The notes under the pieces: model-generated
Databases searched by the model: none
What the model was told of the DNA's origin: nothing
What the model saw: only the letters and a program-made list of their open reading frames with translations
In this document: in pieces, positions 51,492 to 60,732 of the stretch
Layout of the letters: the number at the start of each line of letters is the position of its first letter
Numbering within the stretch: the stretch's first letter is position 1
Program-made: the position numbers and the translations under genes
From: Sphaerisporangium rufum
GTDB lineage: Bacteria; Actinomycetota; Actinomycetes; Streptosporangiales; Streptosporangiaceae
Assembly (NCBI RefSeq): GCF_016863395.1
Contig: NZ_BOOU01000013.1
Coordinates: 124,001-188,000, forward strand
Reading direction: 5' to 3'
Length of the DNA: 64,000 nucleotides

Positions 51492-51561
51492 CCGGCCGGG
51501 CGCCCCGGCCGGCCGGAACGGCACACCCCGCTCACGCGATCTCCATGCCGGGCGGGGTGTT
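51492..51561 (+). terminator. Two consecutive hairpins after erpA in a 331-bp gene-free stretch
   Basis: Hairpin 1: GCCGGCCGGG (51492-51501), 3-nt loop, CCCGGCCGGC (51505-51514). Hairpin 2: ACACCCCGC (51524-51532), 20-nt loop, GCGGGGTGT (51553-51561). Both follow the erpA stop and probably terminate it. The rest of 51562-51812 shows no gene; near its end are TAGGCT (51768-51773), a possible -10 box, and GAGGAGAG, the ribosome site of the kinase gene. Confidence 0.6.
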
Positions 51562-51812
51562 CGTCATGTCCACGGGTACTTCGATGTCGCGCGGGGGAGG
51601 GGTCCGGCCGGCAGGTCACCGGCCTGGTAGGGGGCACCGCCACCCCGCCGCCGACGCGCAGGCGGCCGTCCGGGCCGGGTGCCCGAGGCCGGCGCGGCGG
51701 CCGATCCGCGGCGGCGCGGCGGGCCCGTCCCCAGTGTTCCTCGAGCATCCGTCCAGCCCCGGTGCCGTAGGCTTGGCAGCTCATTCGATGCTGACAACGA
51801 GGAGAGCACCCC

Positions 51813-52799
51813 GTGCGCATCGCCGTCACCGGCTCCATCGCCACCGACCATCTGATGACCTTCCCCGGCAGTTTCGGGGACCAGCTCATCGACGAGCAGC
51901 TCGACCGCGTGTCGCTGTCGTTCCTCGTCGACGACCTGCAGATCCGGCGGGGCGGCTGTGCCGCCAACATCGCCTTCGGCATGGGCTGCCTGGGCCTGAC
52001 GCCGATCCTGGTCGGGTCGGTCGGGACCGACTTCGCCGACTACCGCTCCTGGCTGGAGCGGCACAACGTCGACTGCCACTCGGTGCGCGTGTCGGAGATC
52101 CACCACACCGCGCGCTTCCTGTGCACCACCGACGCCCACCACAACCAGATCGCCTCCTTCTACACCGGTGCCATGGCCGAGGCCCGCGAGATCGAGCTGC
52201 GACCGGTGGCCGAGCGGGTGGGCGGGCTGGACCTGGTCCTGATCAGCGCCAACGACCCCGACGCCATGCTCCGGCACACCGAGGAGTGCGCCCAGCGCGG
52301 CATCCCGTTCGCCGCCGACACCTCCCAGCAGCTGGCCAGGATGGGCGGCGAGGACATCTCCCGGCTGATCGACGGCGCGGCCTACCTCTTCTCCAACGAC
52401 TACGAGAAGGCCCTGGTCGAGCAGAAGACCGGCTGGTCGGACGAGGAGGTGCTGTCCCGCGTCGGCGTCCGGGTCACCACCCTCGGGCCCAAGGGCGCCC
52501 GCATCGACCGGCGCGGCGAGCCCTCGCTGCACATCCCGCCGACCCCCGAGCTCGCCAAGGCCGACCCGACCGGTGTCGGCGACGCGTTCCGCGCGGGTTT
52601 CCTTGCCGCGCTGTCGTGGGGGCTGTCCCTGGAGCGCTGCGGCCAGCTCGGCAACCTGGTGGCCACGCACGTTCTCGAGCACGTCGGCGGGCAGGAGTAC
52701 GAGCTGGGCCGGGAACGGCTGCTGTCGAGGTTCGCCGCGGCCTACGGAGCGGACGCCGCCGCGGAGATCGAGCCGCACGTCCGCTGCCCGCACCCCTGA
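51813..52799 (+). CDS. PfkB-family sugar/nucleoside kinase (adenosine kinase-like)
   Basis: 328 residues; GTG start with GAGGAGAG before it. PfkB motif 1 is LQIRRGGCAANIAFGMGCLG (about residues 46-65). Motif 2 with the anion hole and catalytic Asp is ADPTGVGDAFRAGFLAAL (about 250-267). FYTGAMAEAREIEL lies in the lid region. By order (erpA, kinase, ctaC, qcr genes) it corresponds to the mycobacterial adenosine kinase AdoK/CbhK at Rv2202c. It probably phosphorylates adenosine or a ribose-like sugar; substrate assignment rests on synteny and my memory of the family. Confidence 0.85.
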   Translation: MRIAVTGSIATDHLMTFPGSFGDQLIDEQLDRVSLSFLVDDLQIRRGGCAANIAFGMGCLGLTPILVGSVGTDFADYRSWLERHNVDCHSVRVSEIHHTARFLCTTDAHHNQIASFYTGAMAEAREIELRPVAERVGGLDLVLISANDPDAMLRHTEECAQRGIPFAADTSQQLARMGGEDISRLIDGAAYLFSNDYEKALVEQKTGWSDEEVLSRVGVRVTTLGPKGARIDRRGEPSLHIPPTPELAKADPTGVGDAFRAGFLAALSWGLSLERCGQLGNLVATHVLEHVGGQEYELGRERLLSRFAAAYGADAAAEIEPHVRCPHP

Positions 52800-52872
52800 G
52801 CGACCGGCCGCCGCGCCCGCCACGGGCCCGGCGGCCGTACCCGCCGGCCGGCGGGCGGCGAGCCGGGCGGGG

Positions 52873-53220
52873 TCAGTAGTTGCGCCGCACGTGGATGGCC
52901 CAGCCGCCGCCGGGCAGCTCGAAGGTGCCGGCGTGGTGGTGCGACTTCAGCCGGCACCAGGCCGGCACGTCGGTGAACGCGGCCGGGTCGTCGGCGAGCA
53001 CCGCCACCGTCGCGCCCAGCGCCACCTCGTTGATCCGCTCGGCCAGCATGATGATCGGGATGGGGCACTTGCGCCCCAGCGCGTCGACGGTCAGCTCGAC
53101 CGGCGGCACCTCGACCGGCGGCACCTCGACCGGCGGCACCTCGACCGGCGGCACCTCGGCCGGCCGCTCCGGCCCGGCGCCCGGCGGCGGCGCGGCCGGC
53201 TCGCGGCGGTGGCGGCTCAC
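52873..53220 (-). CDS. TusA-like sulfurtransferase with N-terminal proline-rich repeat
   Basis: 115 residues, GTG start. Residues 1-42 are a Pro/Glu/Val linker with four PPVEV units. The TusA domain (about 43-115) begins LTVDALGRKCPIPIIMLAER, whose Cys-Pro-x-Pro motif holds the persulfide Cys, followed by VAVLADDPAAFTDVPAWC. TusA proteins relay sulfur from cysteine desulfurases to tRNA thiolation, molybdenum cofactor or Fe-S pathways. The desulfurase gene directly upstream (18 bp) is the likely donor. The extension is unlike canonical 80-residue TusA. Confidence 0.88.
   Translation of the reverse strand: MSRHRREPAAPPPGAGPERPAEVPPVEVPPVEVPPVEVPPVELTVDALGRKCPIPIIMLAERINEVALGATVAVLADDPAAFTDVPAWCRLKSHHHAGTFELPGGGWAIHVRRNY
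53101..53160 (-). repeat. 15-bp tandem repeat encoding PPVEV in the TusA-like gene
   Basis: CGGCGGCACCTCGAC starts at 53101, 53116, 53131 and 53146; three copies are identical and the last has one mismatch. It encodes Pro-Pro-Val-Glu-Val on the minus strand. Confidence 0.95.
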
Positions 53221-53238
53221 GCCCGCCCCCGCGCCGGC

Positions 53239-54375
53239 TCAGGACGGCGCGCCCACGCTCGCCCGGATGCGCCGGACCACCTCCGGCAGCACCGCCAGGA
53301 AGCGGTCGACGTCCGCGCCGGCGGCGTCCCTGGGCAGCGAGACCCTGACATTGCCATGCGTGAGCACTCCCATCGCCTCGAGCACGTGCGATGGTCGTAG
53401 CGTACTAGCCGTGCACGAGCTGCCGGAGGAGACCGCGAAGCCCGCCCGGTCCAGCTCGGCCAGTATCTCCTCACCCGGCACGTAGAGGCAGGAGAAGGTG
53501 ACGAGGTGCGGGGCCCGCTCCACCGGCTCGCCGACCACCTCGACGTCGGGCACCAGGCGGGGCACCTCGGCGCGGATCCGGTCCACCAGCGCCGACAGCC
53601 GGGCGCTCTCCTCCCGCGCGGCCGCGGCGCGCGCCCGCAGCGCGGCGACCGCCGCCACCACGGCCGGCACGTTCTCGAACCCCGGCACCCGGCGGCGCTC
53701 CCGGTCGTCCTCCGGCAGCGTGGAACGCCACCGGGTGCCCTTGCGCACGGCCAGCAGCCCGACGCCGGCCGGGCCGCCCCACTTGTGCGCGCTGCCGGCC
53801 AGCACCGACCAGCCCGGCGGCACCGGCAGCCGGCCGAGCGTCTGGGCGGCGTCCACCAGCAGCGGGACCCCGGCCTCCCGGCAGGCCAGGGCGGCCTCCG
53901 CGACCGGTTGCAGCGTGCCGACCTCGTGGTTGGCGGTCTGCAGGCAGGCCAGCGCGGTCCCTTCGCCTGCCACCGCCGCGGCGAACGCGGCGGCGTCCAC
54001 CCGGCCGGTGCGGCCGACCTGCACGGTCTCCACCGTGCCGCCGGCGTCCTGGTGGGCGCGGGCGGCGTGCAGCACGCTGGAGTGCTCGACGGCCGAGACG
54101 ACCAGGCGGCGGCCGGCCCGGCGGCGCCCGGCCAGCGTGCCGAGCACGCCGAGGTGGACCGCCTGGGTGCCCGAGGCGGTGAACGAGACCTCGTCCGGGC
54201 GCGCGCCGATCACCTCGGCGGCCTGCTCGCGGGCCTGCTCCAGCAGCAGCCGGGCGCGCCGGGCCGCGCCGTACAGGCGCGCGGGGTCGGCGAACCCGGC
54301 GTCCAGCGTCGCGACGAGGGCCTCGCGGGCGGCCGGATGCAGCGGCTCGGTGGAGGCCGCGTCGAAGTACGCCAT
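53239..54375 (-). CDS. Cysteine desulfurase family protein (NifS/IscS-like, PLP-dependent)
   Basis: 378 residues from ATG 54375 (MAYFDAASTEPLHPAAREAL). Class V aminotransferase features: FTASGTQAVHLGVLG, SAVEHSSVLHAA, QTANHEVGTLQP, LLVDAAQTLGR, the PLP Lys in GSAHKWGGPAGVG (about residue 196) and the persulfide Cys in AVSSGSSCTASTLRPSH (about 324). It releases sulfur from cysteine for Fe-S clusters or thiolation. Its TusA-like neighbour downstream and erpA nearby form a sulfur-delivery set. Upstream is the divergent ctaC. Confidence 0.9.
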   Translation of the reverse strand: MAYFDAASTEPLHPAAREALVATLDAGFADPARLYGAARRARLLLEQAREQAAEVIGARPDEVSFTASGTQAVHLGVLGTLAGRRRAGRRLVVSAVEHSSVLHAARAHQDAGGTVETVQVGRTGRVDAAAFAAAVAGEGTALACLQTANHEVGTLQPVAEAALACREAGVPLLVDAAQTLGRLPVPPGWSVLAGSAHKWGGPAGVGLLAVRKGTRWRSTLPEDDRERRRVPGFENVPAVVAAVAALRARAAAAREESARLSALVDRIRAEVPRLVPDVEVVGEPVERAPHLVTFSCLYVPGEEILAELDRAGFAVSSGSSCTASTLRPSHVLEAMGVLTHGNVRVSLPRDAAGADVDRFLAVLPEVVRRIRASVGAPS

Positions 54376-54590
54376 CCGCTCATGCTGCCACCTGGGCACC
54401 GCCCGGCCCCGCCGGGGTGGCGGCCGGACGCGGCGCGGCGTTGCCGGGGGCTGAGAAGGAGGGCGGCGCCCTTCCGCGCTAATGTGTCCCCCAGCGTGAC
54501 GTGAGACAACCAAGAGCGCGTACATCGTGAATCTGGAAACGATCGCCCGGGAGGCAGACTCTTGGGCTTCAACTGTGGGGTAGGCGATCC

Positions 54591-55382
54591 GTGAGTCCGA
54601 CCCGCCGTTCTGCACGGCGTCCGTTGGCCCGCCGCGGCATGCCGCGCGCCGCCGCTCTGGCGGCGCTTTTGGCGTCCGTGACGGCGTGTGGCGGCCCAGG
54701 CACGTGGTCTCGTGGCGGTATGCCGGAGGGCGTGACCAAAGAGGCTGACATCATCCAGAACCTGTGGAACGGTGCCTGGATCGCCGCTCTCGCGGTCGGT
54801 GTGGTGGTCTGGGGCCTGATCCTGTGGGCCTGCGCATTCCACCGCAAGCGCAAGAACAGCCCGGACGCGCTGCCGCCCCAGGTGCGCTACAACCTGCCGA
54901 TCGAGATCCTCTACACCACGATTCCGATCATCATGGTGGCGGTGTTCTTCTTCTTCACCGCCCGGGACGAGAACGCCATCGTGAAGGTGGCGGGCACCCC
55001 GGACGTGAAGGTCCAGGTCGAGGGCTTCCAGTGGAGCTGGCGCTTCACCAGCGAGTACAACGGCAAGACCGTCCGGGTCTCCGGCACCCCCGAGCAGAAG
55101 CCGGTACTGGTGCTGCCGATCGAGAAGAAGGTCCGCTTCGACCTGGTCTCTCCGGACGTGGTGCACTCGTTCTGGGTCCCGGCGTTCCTGTTCAAGCGGG
55201 ACGTCATCCCCGGCGCCAAGAACGTCTTCGACATCAACACCCTGAACAGGCCGGGCGAGTTCGCCGGGCGCTGCGCCGAGCTGTGCGGCGTCGACCACAG
55301 CCGGATGCTCTTCACGGTGAAGCTCGTGCCGCAGGCCGAGTACGACCAATACGTCAACAGCCAGGCGGGGAGTGCCCAGTGA
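54591..55382 (+). CDS. ctaC: Cytochrome c oxidase (aa3) subunit II
   Basis: 263 residues, GTG start. Lipoprotein-type signal [11 protein letters not shown] (Cys about residue 32), two membrane helices ([20 protein letters not shown] about 59-78; [20 protein letters not shown] about 103-122) and the cupredoxin domain. CuA ligands are visible in [10 protein letters not shown] (His) and [12 protein letters not shown] (two Cys, His, Met). It takes electrons from the bc1 complex's cytochrome c subunit QcrC. GTGA overlap with ctaD. Confidence 0.95.
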   Translation: MSPTRRSARRPLARRGMPRAAALAALLASVTACGGPGTWSRGGMPEGVTKEADIIQNLWNGAWIAALAVGVVVWGLILWACAFHRKRKNSPDALPPQVRYNLPIEILYTTIPIIMVAVFFFFTARDENAIVKVAGTPDVKVQVEGFQWSWRFTSEYNGKTVRVSGTPEQKPVLVLPIEKKVRFDLVSPDVVHSFWVPAFLFKRDVIPGAKNVFDINTLNRPGEFAGRCAELCGVDHSRMLFTVKLVPQAEYDQYVNSQAGSAQ

Positions 55383-57049
55383 CCGCCATCGAACAACCCT
55401 CCATCCCGGACGTCGCCCGCCGGCAGGCTCGCAAGGGCACCGTCGCCGCCCGATGGCTGTCCTCCACCGACCACAAGATCATCGGTCACCTGTACCTGAT
55501 CACCTCGTTCGTGTTCTTCCTGATCGGCGGCGTGATGGCGCTGATCATCCGGGCCGAGCTGGCCCAGCCGGGGCTGCAGTTCACCAGCAACGAGCAGTAC
55601 AACCAGCTGTTCACCATGCACGGCACGATCATGCTGCTGATGTTCGCGACGCCGCTGTTCGCCGGCTTCGCCAACGAGCTGATGCCGCTGCAGATCGGCG
55701 CCCCGGACGTGGCGTTCCCGCGGCTGAACATGGTCAGCTACTGGTTCTTCCTGTTCGGCAGCACGATCGCCGTCTCCGGCTTCTTCACCCCGGGCGGCGC
55801 CCCCGCGTTCGGCTGGACCGCCTACACCCCGCTGTCGGACTCGGTGTACTCGCCCGGCATCGGCGCGGACCTGTGGATCATGGGCCTGTCGATGTCCGGC
55901 ATCGGCACCATCCTGGGCGCGGTGAACTTCATCACCACGATCATCACCATGCGGGCGCCCGGCATGACGATGTTCCGGATGCCGATCTTCACGTGGAACG
56001 TCCTGCTCACCAGCATCCTGGTGCTGCTGGCCTTCCCGGTGCTGGCCGCCGCGCTGCTGGCCCTGGAGGCCGACCGCCGGCTCGGCGCGCACATCTTCGC
56101 CTCCGAGACCGGCGGGGCGGTGCTGTGGCAGCACCTGTTCTGGTTCTTCGGCCATCCCGAGGTGTACATCATCGCGCTGCCGTTCTTCGGGATCATCACC
56201 GAGGTGCTGCCGGTGTTCAGCCGCAAGCCGGTGTTCGGCTACATCAGCCTCATCGGCGCCACCATCGCCATCGCCGGGCTGTCGGCGGCGGTGTGGGCGC
56301 ACCACATGTTCGTCACCGGCCAGGTGCTGCTGCCGTTCTTCTCCTTCATGACGTTCCTCATCGCGGTGCCCACCGGGGTGAAGTTCTTCAACTGGATCGG
56401 CACGATGTGGCGCGGCCACATCACCTTCGCCTCGCCGATGCTGTTCGCGGTCGGGTTCCTGGTCACCTTCCTGTTCGGCGGCCTGACCGGCATCATCCTG
56501 GCCTCGCCGCCGCTGGACTTCCAGGTCAGCGACTCCTACTTCGTGGTGGCGCACTTCCACTACGTGGTCTTCGGCACCGTGGTGTTCGCGATGTTCGCCG
56601 GGTTCTACTTCTGGTGGCCCAAGTTCACCGGCACCATGCTGAGCGACCGGCTGGGCAAGTGGCACTTCTGGCTGCTGTTCATCGGCTTCCACACCACCTT
56701 CCTGGTGCAGCACTGGCTGGGGTCGGAGGGCTTCCCGCGCCGCTACGCCGACTACTCGGCGTTCGACCGGTTCACCGACCTCAACGTGGTGTCGTCGATC
56801 GGCGCGTTCGTCCTCGGCGCCTCGACCCTGCCGTTCCTGTACAACGTCTGGAAGACCGCGCGGACCGCGCCGAAGGTCACCGTGGACGACCCGTGGGGCT
56901 TCGGCAACTCGCTGGAGTGGGCGACGTCCTGCCCGCCGCCCCGGCACAACTTCACCAGGCTGCCGCGCATCCGGTCCGAGCGCCCGGCCTTCGACCTGAA
57001 GAACCCGCACCGCCTGGTGCCGGCCGATGAGCTGGAGGGGCCCCGATGA
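55379..57049 (+). CDS. ctaD: Cytochrome c oxidase (aa3) subunit I
   Basis: 556 residues, GTG overlapping the ctaC stop. Twelve hydrophobic helices. Heme/copper ligands include the low-spin heme His in [15 protein letters not shown], the CuB His-Tyr pair in [20 protein letters not shown] with two CuB His, and [17 protein letters not shown] near heme a3. It reduces O2 to water and pumps protons in the cytoplasmic membrane, within the actinobacterial bc1-aa3 supercomplex. ATGA overlap with ctaF. Confidence 0.98.
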   Translation: MTAIEQPSIPDVARRQARKGTVAARWLSSTDHKIIGHLYLITSFVFFLIGGVMALIIRAELAQPGLQFTSNEQYNQLFTMHGTIMLLMFATPLFAGFANELMPLQIGAPDVAFPRLNMVSYWFFLFGSTIAVSGFFTPGGAPAFGWTAYTPLSDSVYSPGIGADLWIMGLSMSGIGTILGAVNFITTIITMRAPGMTMFRMPIFTWNVLLTSILVLLAFPVLAAALLALEADRRLGAHIFASETGGAVLWQHLFWFFGHPEVYIIALPFFGIITEVLPVFSRKPVFGYISLIGATIAIAGLSAAVWAHHMFVTGQVLLPFFSFMTFLIAVPTGVKFFNWIGTMWRGHITFASPMLFAVGFLVTFLFGGLTGIILASPPLDFQVSDSYFVVAHFHYVVFGTVVFAMFAGFYFWWPKFTGTMLSDRLGKWHFWLLFIGFHTTFLVQHWLGSEGFPRRYADYSAFDRFTDLNVVSSIGAFVLGASTLPFLYNVWKTARTAPKVTVDDPWGFGNSLEWATSCPPPRHNFTRLPRIRSERPAFDLKNPHRLVPADELEGPR

Positions 57050-57441
57050 GGATCCAGGGCTGGATGTTCCTACTCGTGGGCATCTTCTTCGCCGCGGTCG
57101 ACCTGGTCTACTGGTTCTGGTCCAAGGAGCCGACCGGCACCACCGCGCTGGCCATCTCGGTCGGCCTGGCGCTGATGATCGGCTACTACCTGCTGTTCAC
57201 CGCGCGCCGCATCGGCGAGCAGCCGGAGGACCGCAAGGACGCCGAGATCAGCGACGGCGCCGGCGAGCTCGGCTTCTTCAGCCCGTCGAGCTGGTGGCCG
57301 CTGTTCCTCGGCCTGGCCGTGGCGTTCATGACCGTCGGCTTCGTCATCGGCTGGTGGATGTTCCTGATCGGGGCGTTCGCCATCGTCATGGCCGCGGTCG
57401 GCTTCGTCTTCCAGTACTACCGGGGGCATTTCACCCACTGA
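57046..57441 (+). CDS. ctaF: Cytochrome c oxidase subunit IV (actinobacterial type)
   Basis: 131 residues with four membrane helices: [60 protein letters not shown] and [20 protein letters not shown]. The charged loop [20 protein letters not shown] lies between helices 2 and 3. This fits CtaF, which packs on subunit I in actinobacterial oxidases. Last gene of the ctaC-ctaD-ctaF run, each overlapping the next. Confidence 0.93.
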   Translation: MRIQGWMFLLVGIFFAAVDLVYWFWSKEPTGTTALAISVGLALMIGYYLLFTARRIGEQPEDRKDAEISDGAGELGFFSPSSWWPLFLGLAVAFMTVGFVIGWWMFLIGAFAIVMAAVGFVFQYYRGHFTH

Positions 57442-57543
57442 CCGGCCGGCCCGGGGCACCCCCGCCCCGGTGACAGGCCACCGTGCCGCCCGCTTCGCAT
57501 TTTGGCAGGTCGTTGCGTCCTATCTCCTTACGGAGAGTACCCG

Positions 57544-57562
57544 TTACCCGCTAAACGGGTAA
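57544..57562. promoter_or_regulatory. Inverted repeat upstream of the L,D-transpeptidase gene
   Basis: TTACCCG (57544-57550), spacer CTAAA, CGGGTAA (57556-57562), with an additional ACCCG half-site just before. The stretch 57530-57575 is notably AT-rich for this genome. It lies 44 bp before the GTG start, a sensible operator or promoter position. No known regulator is assigned. Confidence 0.5.
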
Positions 57563-57605
57563 TAACTCACAAGAGTGATCCATCACCGACGGGGGGAGTG
57601 GTCAC

Positions 57606-58880
57606 GTGGGACGCATCGAGATCCGGGTGATCGCCCTAGGCACCGCGACACTGGCCCTGCTGCTCCCGGCCGCCGGGTGCGGCGGTTCCGGCCGCCCGCG
57701 AGACGGTGCGGCCGATCGGCCGGGCGTGGCGGTGGACGTCTTCCCGGCCCCTGGAGCCGCCCAGGTGGCCCCCGAGCTGCCGGTGATGGTGGGTGTGGCC
57801 GGTGGCGTGCTGCGGAGCGTCTCGGTGCGCTCGGCGTCCCATGACGTGCCGCTGGCCGGCGTCTACAGTGCCGACCGCACCCGGTGGCGCAGCCGGCGGG
57901 CGATGATCCCGGGGGAGACCTACCGGGTCACCGTGGCCGCGGTGGACCCCGACGGGCGGATCAGGAACCTCAGCGGCGAGTTCACCACGATCAAGGCCGC
58001 CCAGTTGTTCGCGCTGGACCGGATCCTGCCGAACAAGGAGATGACCGGCCTCACCGTGGGCGTGGGCATGCCGATCATGCTGACCTTCGACCGCCCGATC
58101 GCCGACCGCGTCTCGGTGGAGCGCAGCCTGCAGGTGCAGGCCTCCCGGCCGGTGGAGGGCGCCTGGCACTGGCTGGACGAGAAGTCGGTGGCCTTCCGGC
58201 CGCGAAAGTACTGGCCGGCGCACACCCAGGTCCGGCTGGTGGCCCAGCTGGCCGGGGTGCGCGGCGGCCCGGGCAGCTACGGCGCCCAGGACTACGTCCG
58301 CGACTTCACGGTCGGGCGCAGCCAGATCAGCCACGCCGACACCGTCTCGCACCACATGACGGTCAAGCGGAACGGCCGGGTGATCCGCACGGTGCCGATC
58401 AGCGCCGGCGAGGGCGGCGACTGGCGGCACTACACGACCAGCGGCGTCCACCTGGCGATGTCCCGCGAGGACGTCACCACGATGACCAACCCGGACGCCG
58501 GGCCGGGCAGCGCCGGGTACTACAGCCTCACGGTGTACGACACGGTGCGGATCTCCGACACCGGCGAGTACATCCATGGCGCCCCCTGGTCGGTGGGGTC
58601 GCAGGGCAACGCCAACGTCAGCCACGGCTGCGTGAACGTCAGCCCGGAGAACGCCAAGTGGTTCAAGGAGACCACGCTGATCGGCGATCCGATCATCGTC
58701 AGCGGCACCCCGCGCCGGCTCGATCCGGGCAACGGCTGGGGCTACTGGCAGGAGAACTGGAAGCAGTGGCTGCGTTGGAGCGGGCTGCGCGGCGCGATCA
58801 CCACCGAGCCGCTGGCCGGCCGTCCGCCCGCCGAGCACCGCATCGCCGCGCCCACGCCGCCCCGCAAGGTGCCGTCCTGA
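57606..58880 (+). CDS. L,D-transpeptidase lipoprotein with Ig-like domains
   Basis: 424 residues, GTG start. Lipobox LLLPAAGC (Cys about 25). Two bacterial Ig-like domains (about 40-130, and 135-235 starting LTVGVGMPIMLTFDRPIADR) precede a YkuD catalytic domain (about 240-370) with YTTSGVHLAM, EYIHGAPWSVGSQGNANVSH and the active-site SHGCVNVSP (Cys about 346). A C-terminal Trp-rich segment follows (GWGYWQENWKQWL). The layout matches mycobacterial LdtMt2, which makes 3-3 peptidoglycan cross-links outside the membrane and resists most beta-lactams except carbapenems. Confidence 0.95.
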   Translation: MGRIEIRVIALGTATLALLLPAAGCGGSGRPRDGAADRPGVAVDVFPAPGAAQVAPELPVMVGVAGGVLRSVSVRSASHDVPLAGVYSADRTRWRSRRAMIPGETYRVTVAAVDPDGRIRNLSGEFTTIKAAQLFALDRILPNKEMTGLTVGVGMPIMLTFDRPIADRVSVERSLQVQASRPVEGAWHWLDEKSVAFRPRKYWPAHTQVRLVAQLAGVRGGPGSYGAQDYVRDFTVGRSQISHADTVSHHMTVKRNGRVIRTVPISAGEGGDWRHYTTSGVHLAMSREDVTTMTNPDAGPGSAGYYSLTVYDTVRISDTGEYIHGAPWSVGSQGNANVSHGCVNVSPENAKWFKETTLIGDPIIVSGTPRRLDPGNGWGYWQENWKQWLRWSGLRGAITTEPLAGRPPAEHRIAAPTPPRKVPS

Positions 58881-58911
58881 CCCTGCCGCCACGCCGCCAC
58901 GGCGCCACGGC

Positions 58912-58947
58912 GGCCACGGCGGCCACGGCGGCCACGGCGGCCACGGC
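58912..58947. repeat. 9-bp tandem repeat between convergent genes
   Basis: Four perfect GGCCACGGC units from 58912 to 58947, with imperfect copies on both sides. Located just after the L,D-transpeptidase stop, non-coding in either annotated gene. Confidence 0.9.
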
Positions 58948-59014
58948 GGCGCGGCCGGCTCGCGCCGGCTGGACGGCCGGCGTAACGGGCGGGGGATGGG
59001 GCCGGGAACGCGAA

Positions 59015-59043
59015 GGGCCCGGGCGCGTGACGCGCCCGGGCCC
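59015..59043. terminator. Strong bidirectional terminator between ldt and qcrB
   Basis: GGGCCCGGGCGCG (59015-59027), 3-nt loop TGA, CGCGCCCGGGCCC (59031-59043): 13 perfect GC pairs. It sits 22 bp beyond the qcrB stop and 135 bp beyond the transpeptidase stop, with GAA and CGCA flanks rather than a T-run, as is usual in actinomycetes. Confidence 0.85.
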
Positions 59044-59064
59044 CGCACCGTCCGGTGACCGGCC

Positions 59065-60732
59065 TCAGTGGCCGATCGACTTGCGGTCGCCCGCGCCCAC
59101 CTCGGCGGGCGCGTGGTGCCCGTTCCCGTCGTGGTGGCCGTCGTGGTGACCGTTGTGCGCCTCGTCCAGCGAGATGGACTCGGTGTCGGCGGCGTACGCC
59201 CGGCTCATCTTGGCGCGGAGCCGGCCGAGCGGGGTGCGCATCGCCTTGGGCGGCACGCCGTCGCCGTCCGGGCCGGCCGCGATGGCCGGGATCTCCTTCT
59301 TGCCGCGGACGTGCGCCGCGATGTCGTCGGCCGGCGGCACGTGGACCTCGATGTACTCGCCGTGCGGCAGCCGCTTGATCACTCCGGACTCCACCCCGTG
59401 GGACAGCACCGCCTGGTCGTTGCGCTGCAGGCCCAGGCAGATCCGGTAGGTGATCCAGTAGGCCAGCGCCGGCCCGAGGAAGATGGCGAACCGGCCGAAG
59501 ATGGTCGTCTGGTAGAGCGAGATGTGGAACTTGGCGGAGATCCAGTCGTTGGCGCCGAGCAGCCACAGCAGGCCGTAGAACGTGATCGACGCGATGCCGA
59601 TCGCGGTGCGGTGCGGGTTGTTGCGCGGGCGGTCGCACAGGTGGTGCTCGCTGTTGTCGCCGGTGACCCAGCGTTCGACGAACGGGTACAGCGCGAGCCC
59701 CGTCATGATCAGGCCGAGCGGCAGCAACGCCGGGATGAGCACGCTCATCGGGAGGGTGTAGCCCAGGAAGTTGATCTCCCAGGACGGCATCAGCCGCAGC
59801 GAGCCCTCCAGGAAGCCCATGTAGAAGTCGGGCTGCGAGCCTGCCGAGATGTCCGCCGGGCTGTACGGCCCGAACAGCCAGATCGGGTTGATCTGGGCGA
59901 AGGTGCCGAGCAGCGCGAGCACCCCGAAGGTGAACAGGAAGTAGGCACCCGACTTGAGCATGAACGACGGGTAGAACGGCGCGCCCACCACGTTGCTCTC
60001 GGTGCGGCCCTTGCCCGGCATCTGGGTGTGCTTCTGCACCCACATGAGGATCAGGTGCGCCGAGATCAGCGCGAGGAGCAGGCCCGGGATCAGCAGGATG
60101 TGGATGCTGTAGAACCGGGCGATGATGTCCTCGCCCGGATATTCGCCGCCGAACAGCAGGAACTGCAGGTAGGTGCCCACCAGCGGCAGAGACAGGATCA
60201 CGCCCTGGGTGATGCGCAGGCCGGCGCCGGACAGCAGGTCGTCGGGCAGCGAGTAGCCGGTGAGGCCCTCGAGCAGCGCCAGGGTGAGCAGCAGCACACC
60301 GATCAGCCAGTTGAGCTCGCGCGGCTTGCGGTAGGCCCCGGTGAAGAACACCCGGAGCATGTGCACCATCATGCCCGCCACGAACAGCAGCGCCGCCCAG
60401 TGGTGGATCTGCCGGATGAGCAGCCCGCCGCGGACCTCGAAGCTGATGTGCAGCGCCGAGGCGTAGGCCTCCGACATGTGCACGCCGACCAGCGGCGCGT
60501 ACGAGCCGTCGTAGGCCACCTCGGCCATTCCCGGCTTGAACCAGAACGTCAGGAACGTCCCGGTGAGCAGCAGGATGACGAACGAGTAGAGCGCGATCTC
60601 GCCGAGCAGGAACGACCAGTGGTCGGGGAACACCTTGCGCAGGTTGCGCTTGAGGAAGTTGCCCGCGCCGATGCGGTCGTCGATGAAGCTCGACGGCCCC
60701 GCGATCGCCTTCGGGACGGTTTCGAGGCTCAC
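59065..60732 (-). CDS. qcrB: Cytochrome bc1 complex cytochrome b subunit
   Basis: 555 residues; GTG 60732 overlaps the qcrA stop. Eight or nine membrane helices. Heme-b His pairs are in VHMSEAYASALHISFEV / IRQIHHWAALLFVAGMMVHM and FYSIHILLIPGLLLALISAH; the Qo-site PEWY equivalent is QPDFYMGF. A long C-terminal extension (about 440-555), rich in His and Asp at its end, is typical for actinobacterial QcrB. It oxidises menaquinol and is the target of Q203-type inhibitors in mycobacteria. Confidence 0.96.
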   Translation of the reverse strand: MSLETVPKAIAGPSSFIDDRIGAGNFLKRNLRKVFPDHWSFLLGEIALYSFVILLLTGTFLTFWFKPGMAEVAYDGSYAPLVGVHMSEAYASALHISFEVRGGLLIRQIHHWAALLFVAGMMVHMLRVFFTGAYRKPRELNWLIGVLLLTLALLEGLTGYSLPDDLLSGAGLRITQGVILSLPLVGTYLQFLLFGGEYPGEDIIARFYSIHILLIPGLLLALISAHLILMWVQKHTQMPGKGRTESNVVGAPFYPSFMLKSGAYFLFTFGVLALLGTFAQINPIWLFGPYSPADISAGSQPDFYMGFLEGSLRLMPSWEINFLGYTLPMSVLIPALLPLGLIMTGLALYPFVERWVTGDNSEHHLCDRPRNNPHRTAIGIASITFYGLLWLLGANDWISAKFHISLYQTTIFGRFAIFLGPALAYWITYRICLGLQRNDQAVLSHGVESGVIKRLPHGEYIEVHVPPADDIAAHVRGKKEIPAIAAGPDGDGVPPKAMRTPLGRLRAKMSRAYAADTESISLDEAHNGHHDGHHDGNGHHAPAEVGAGDRKSIGH

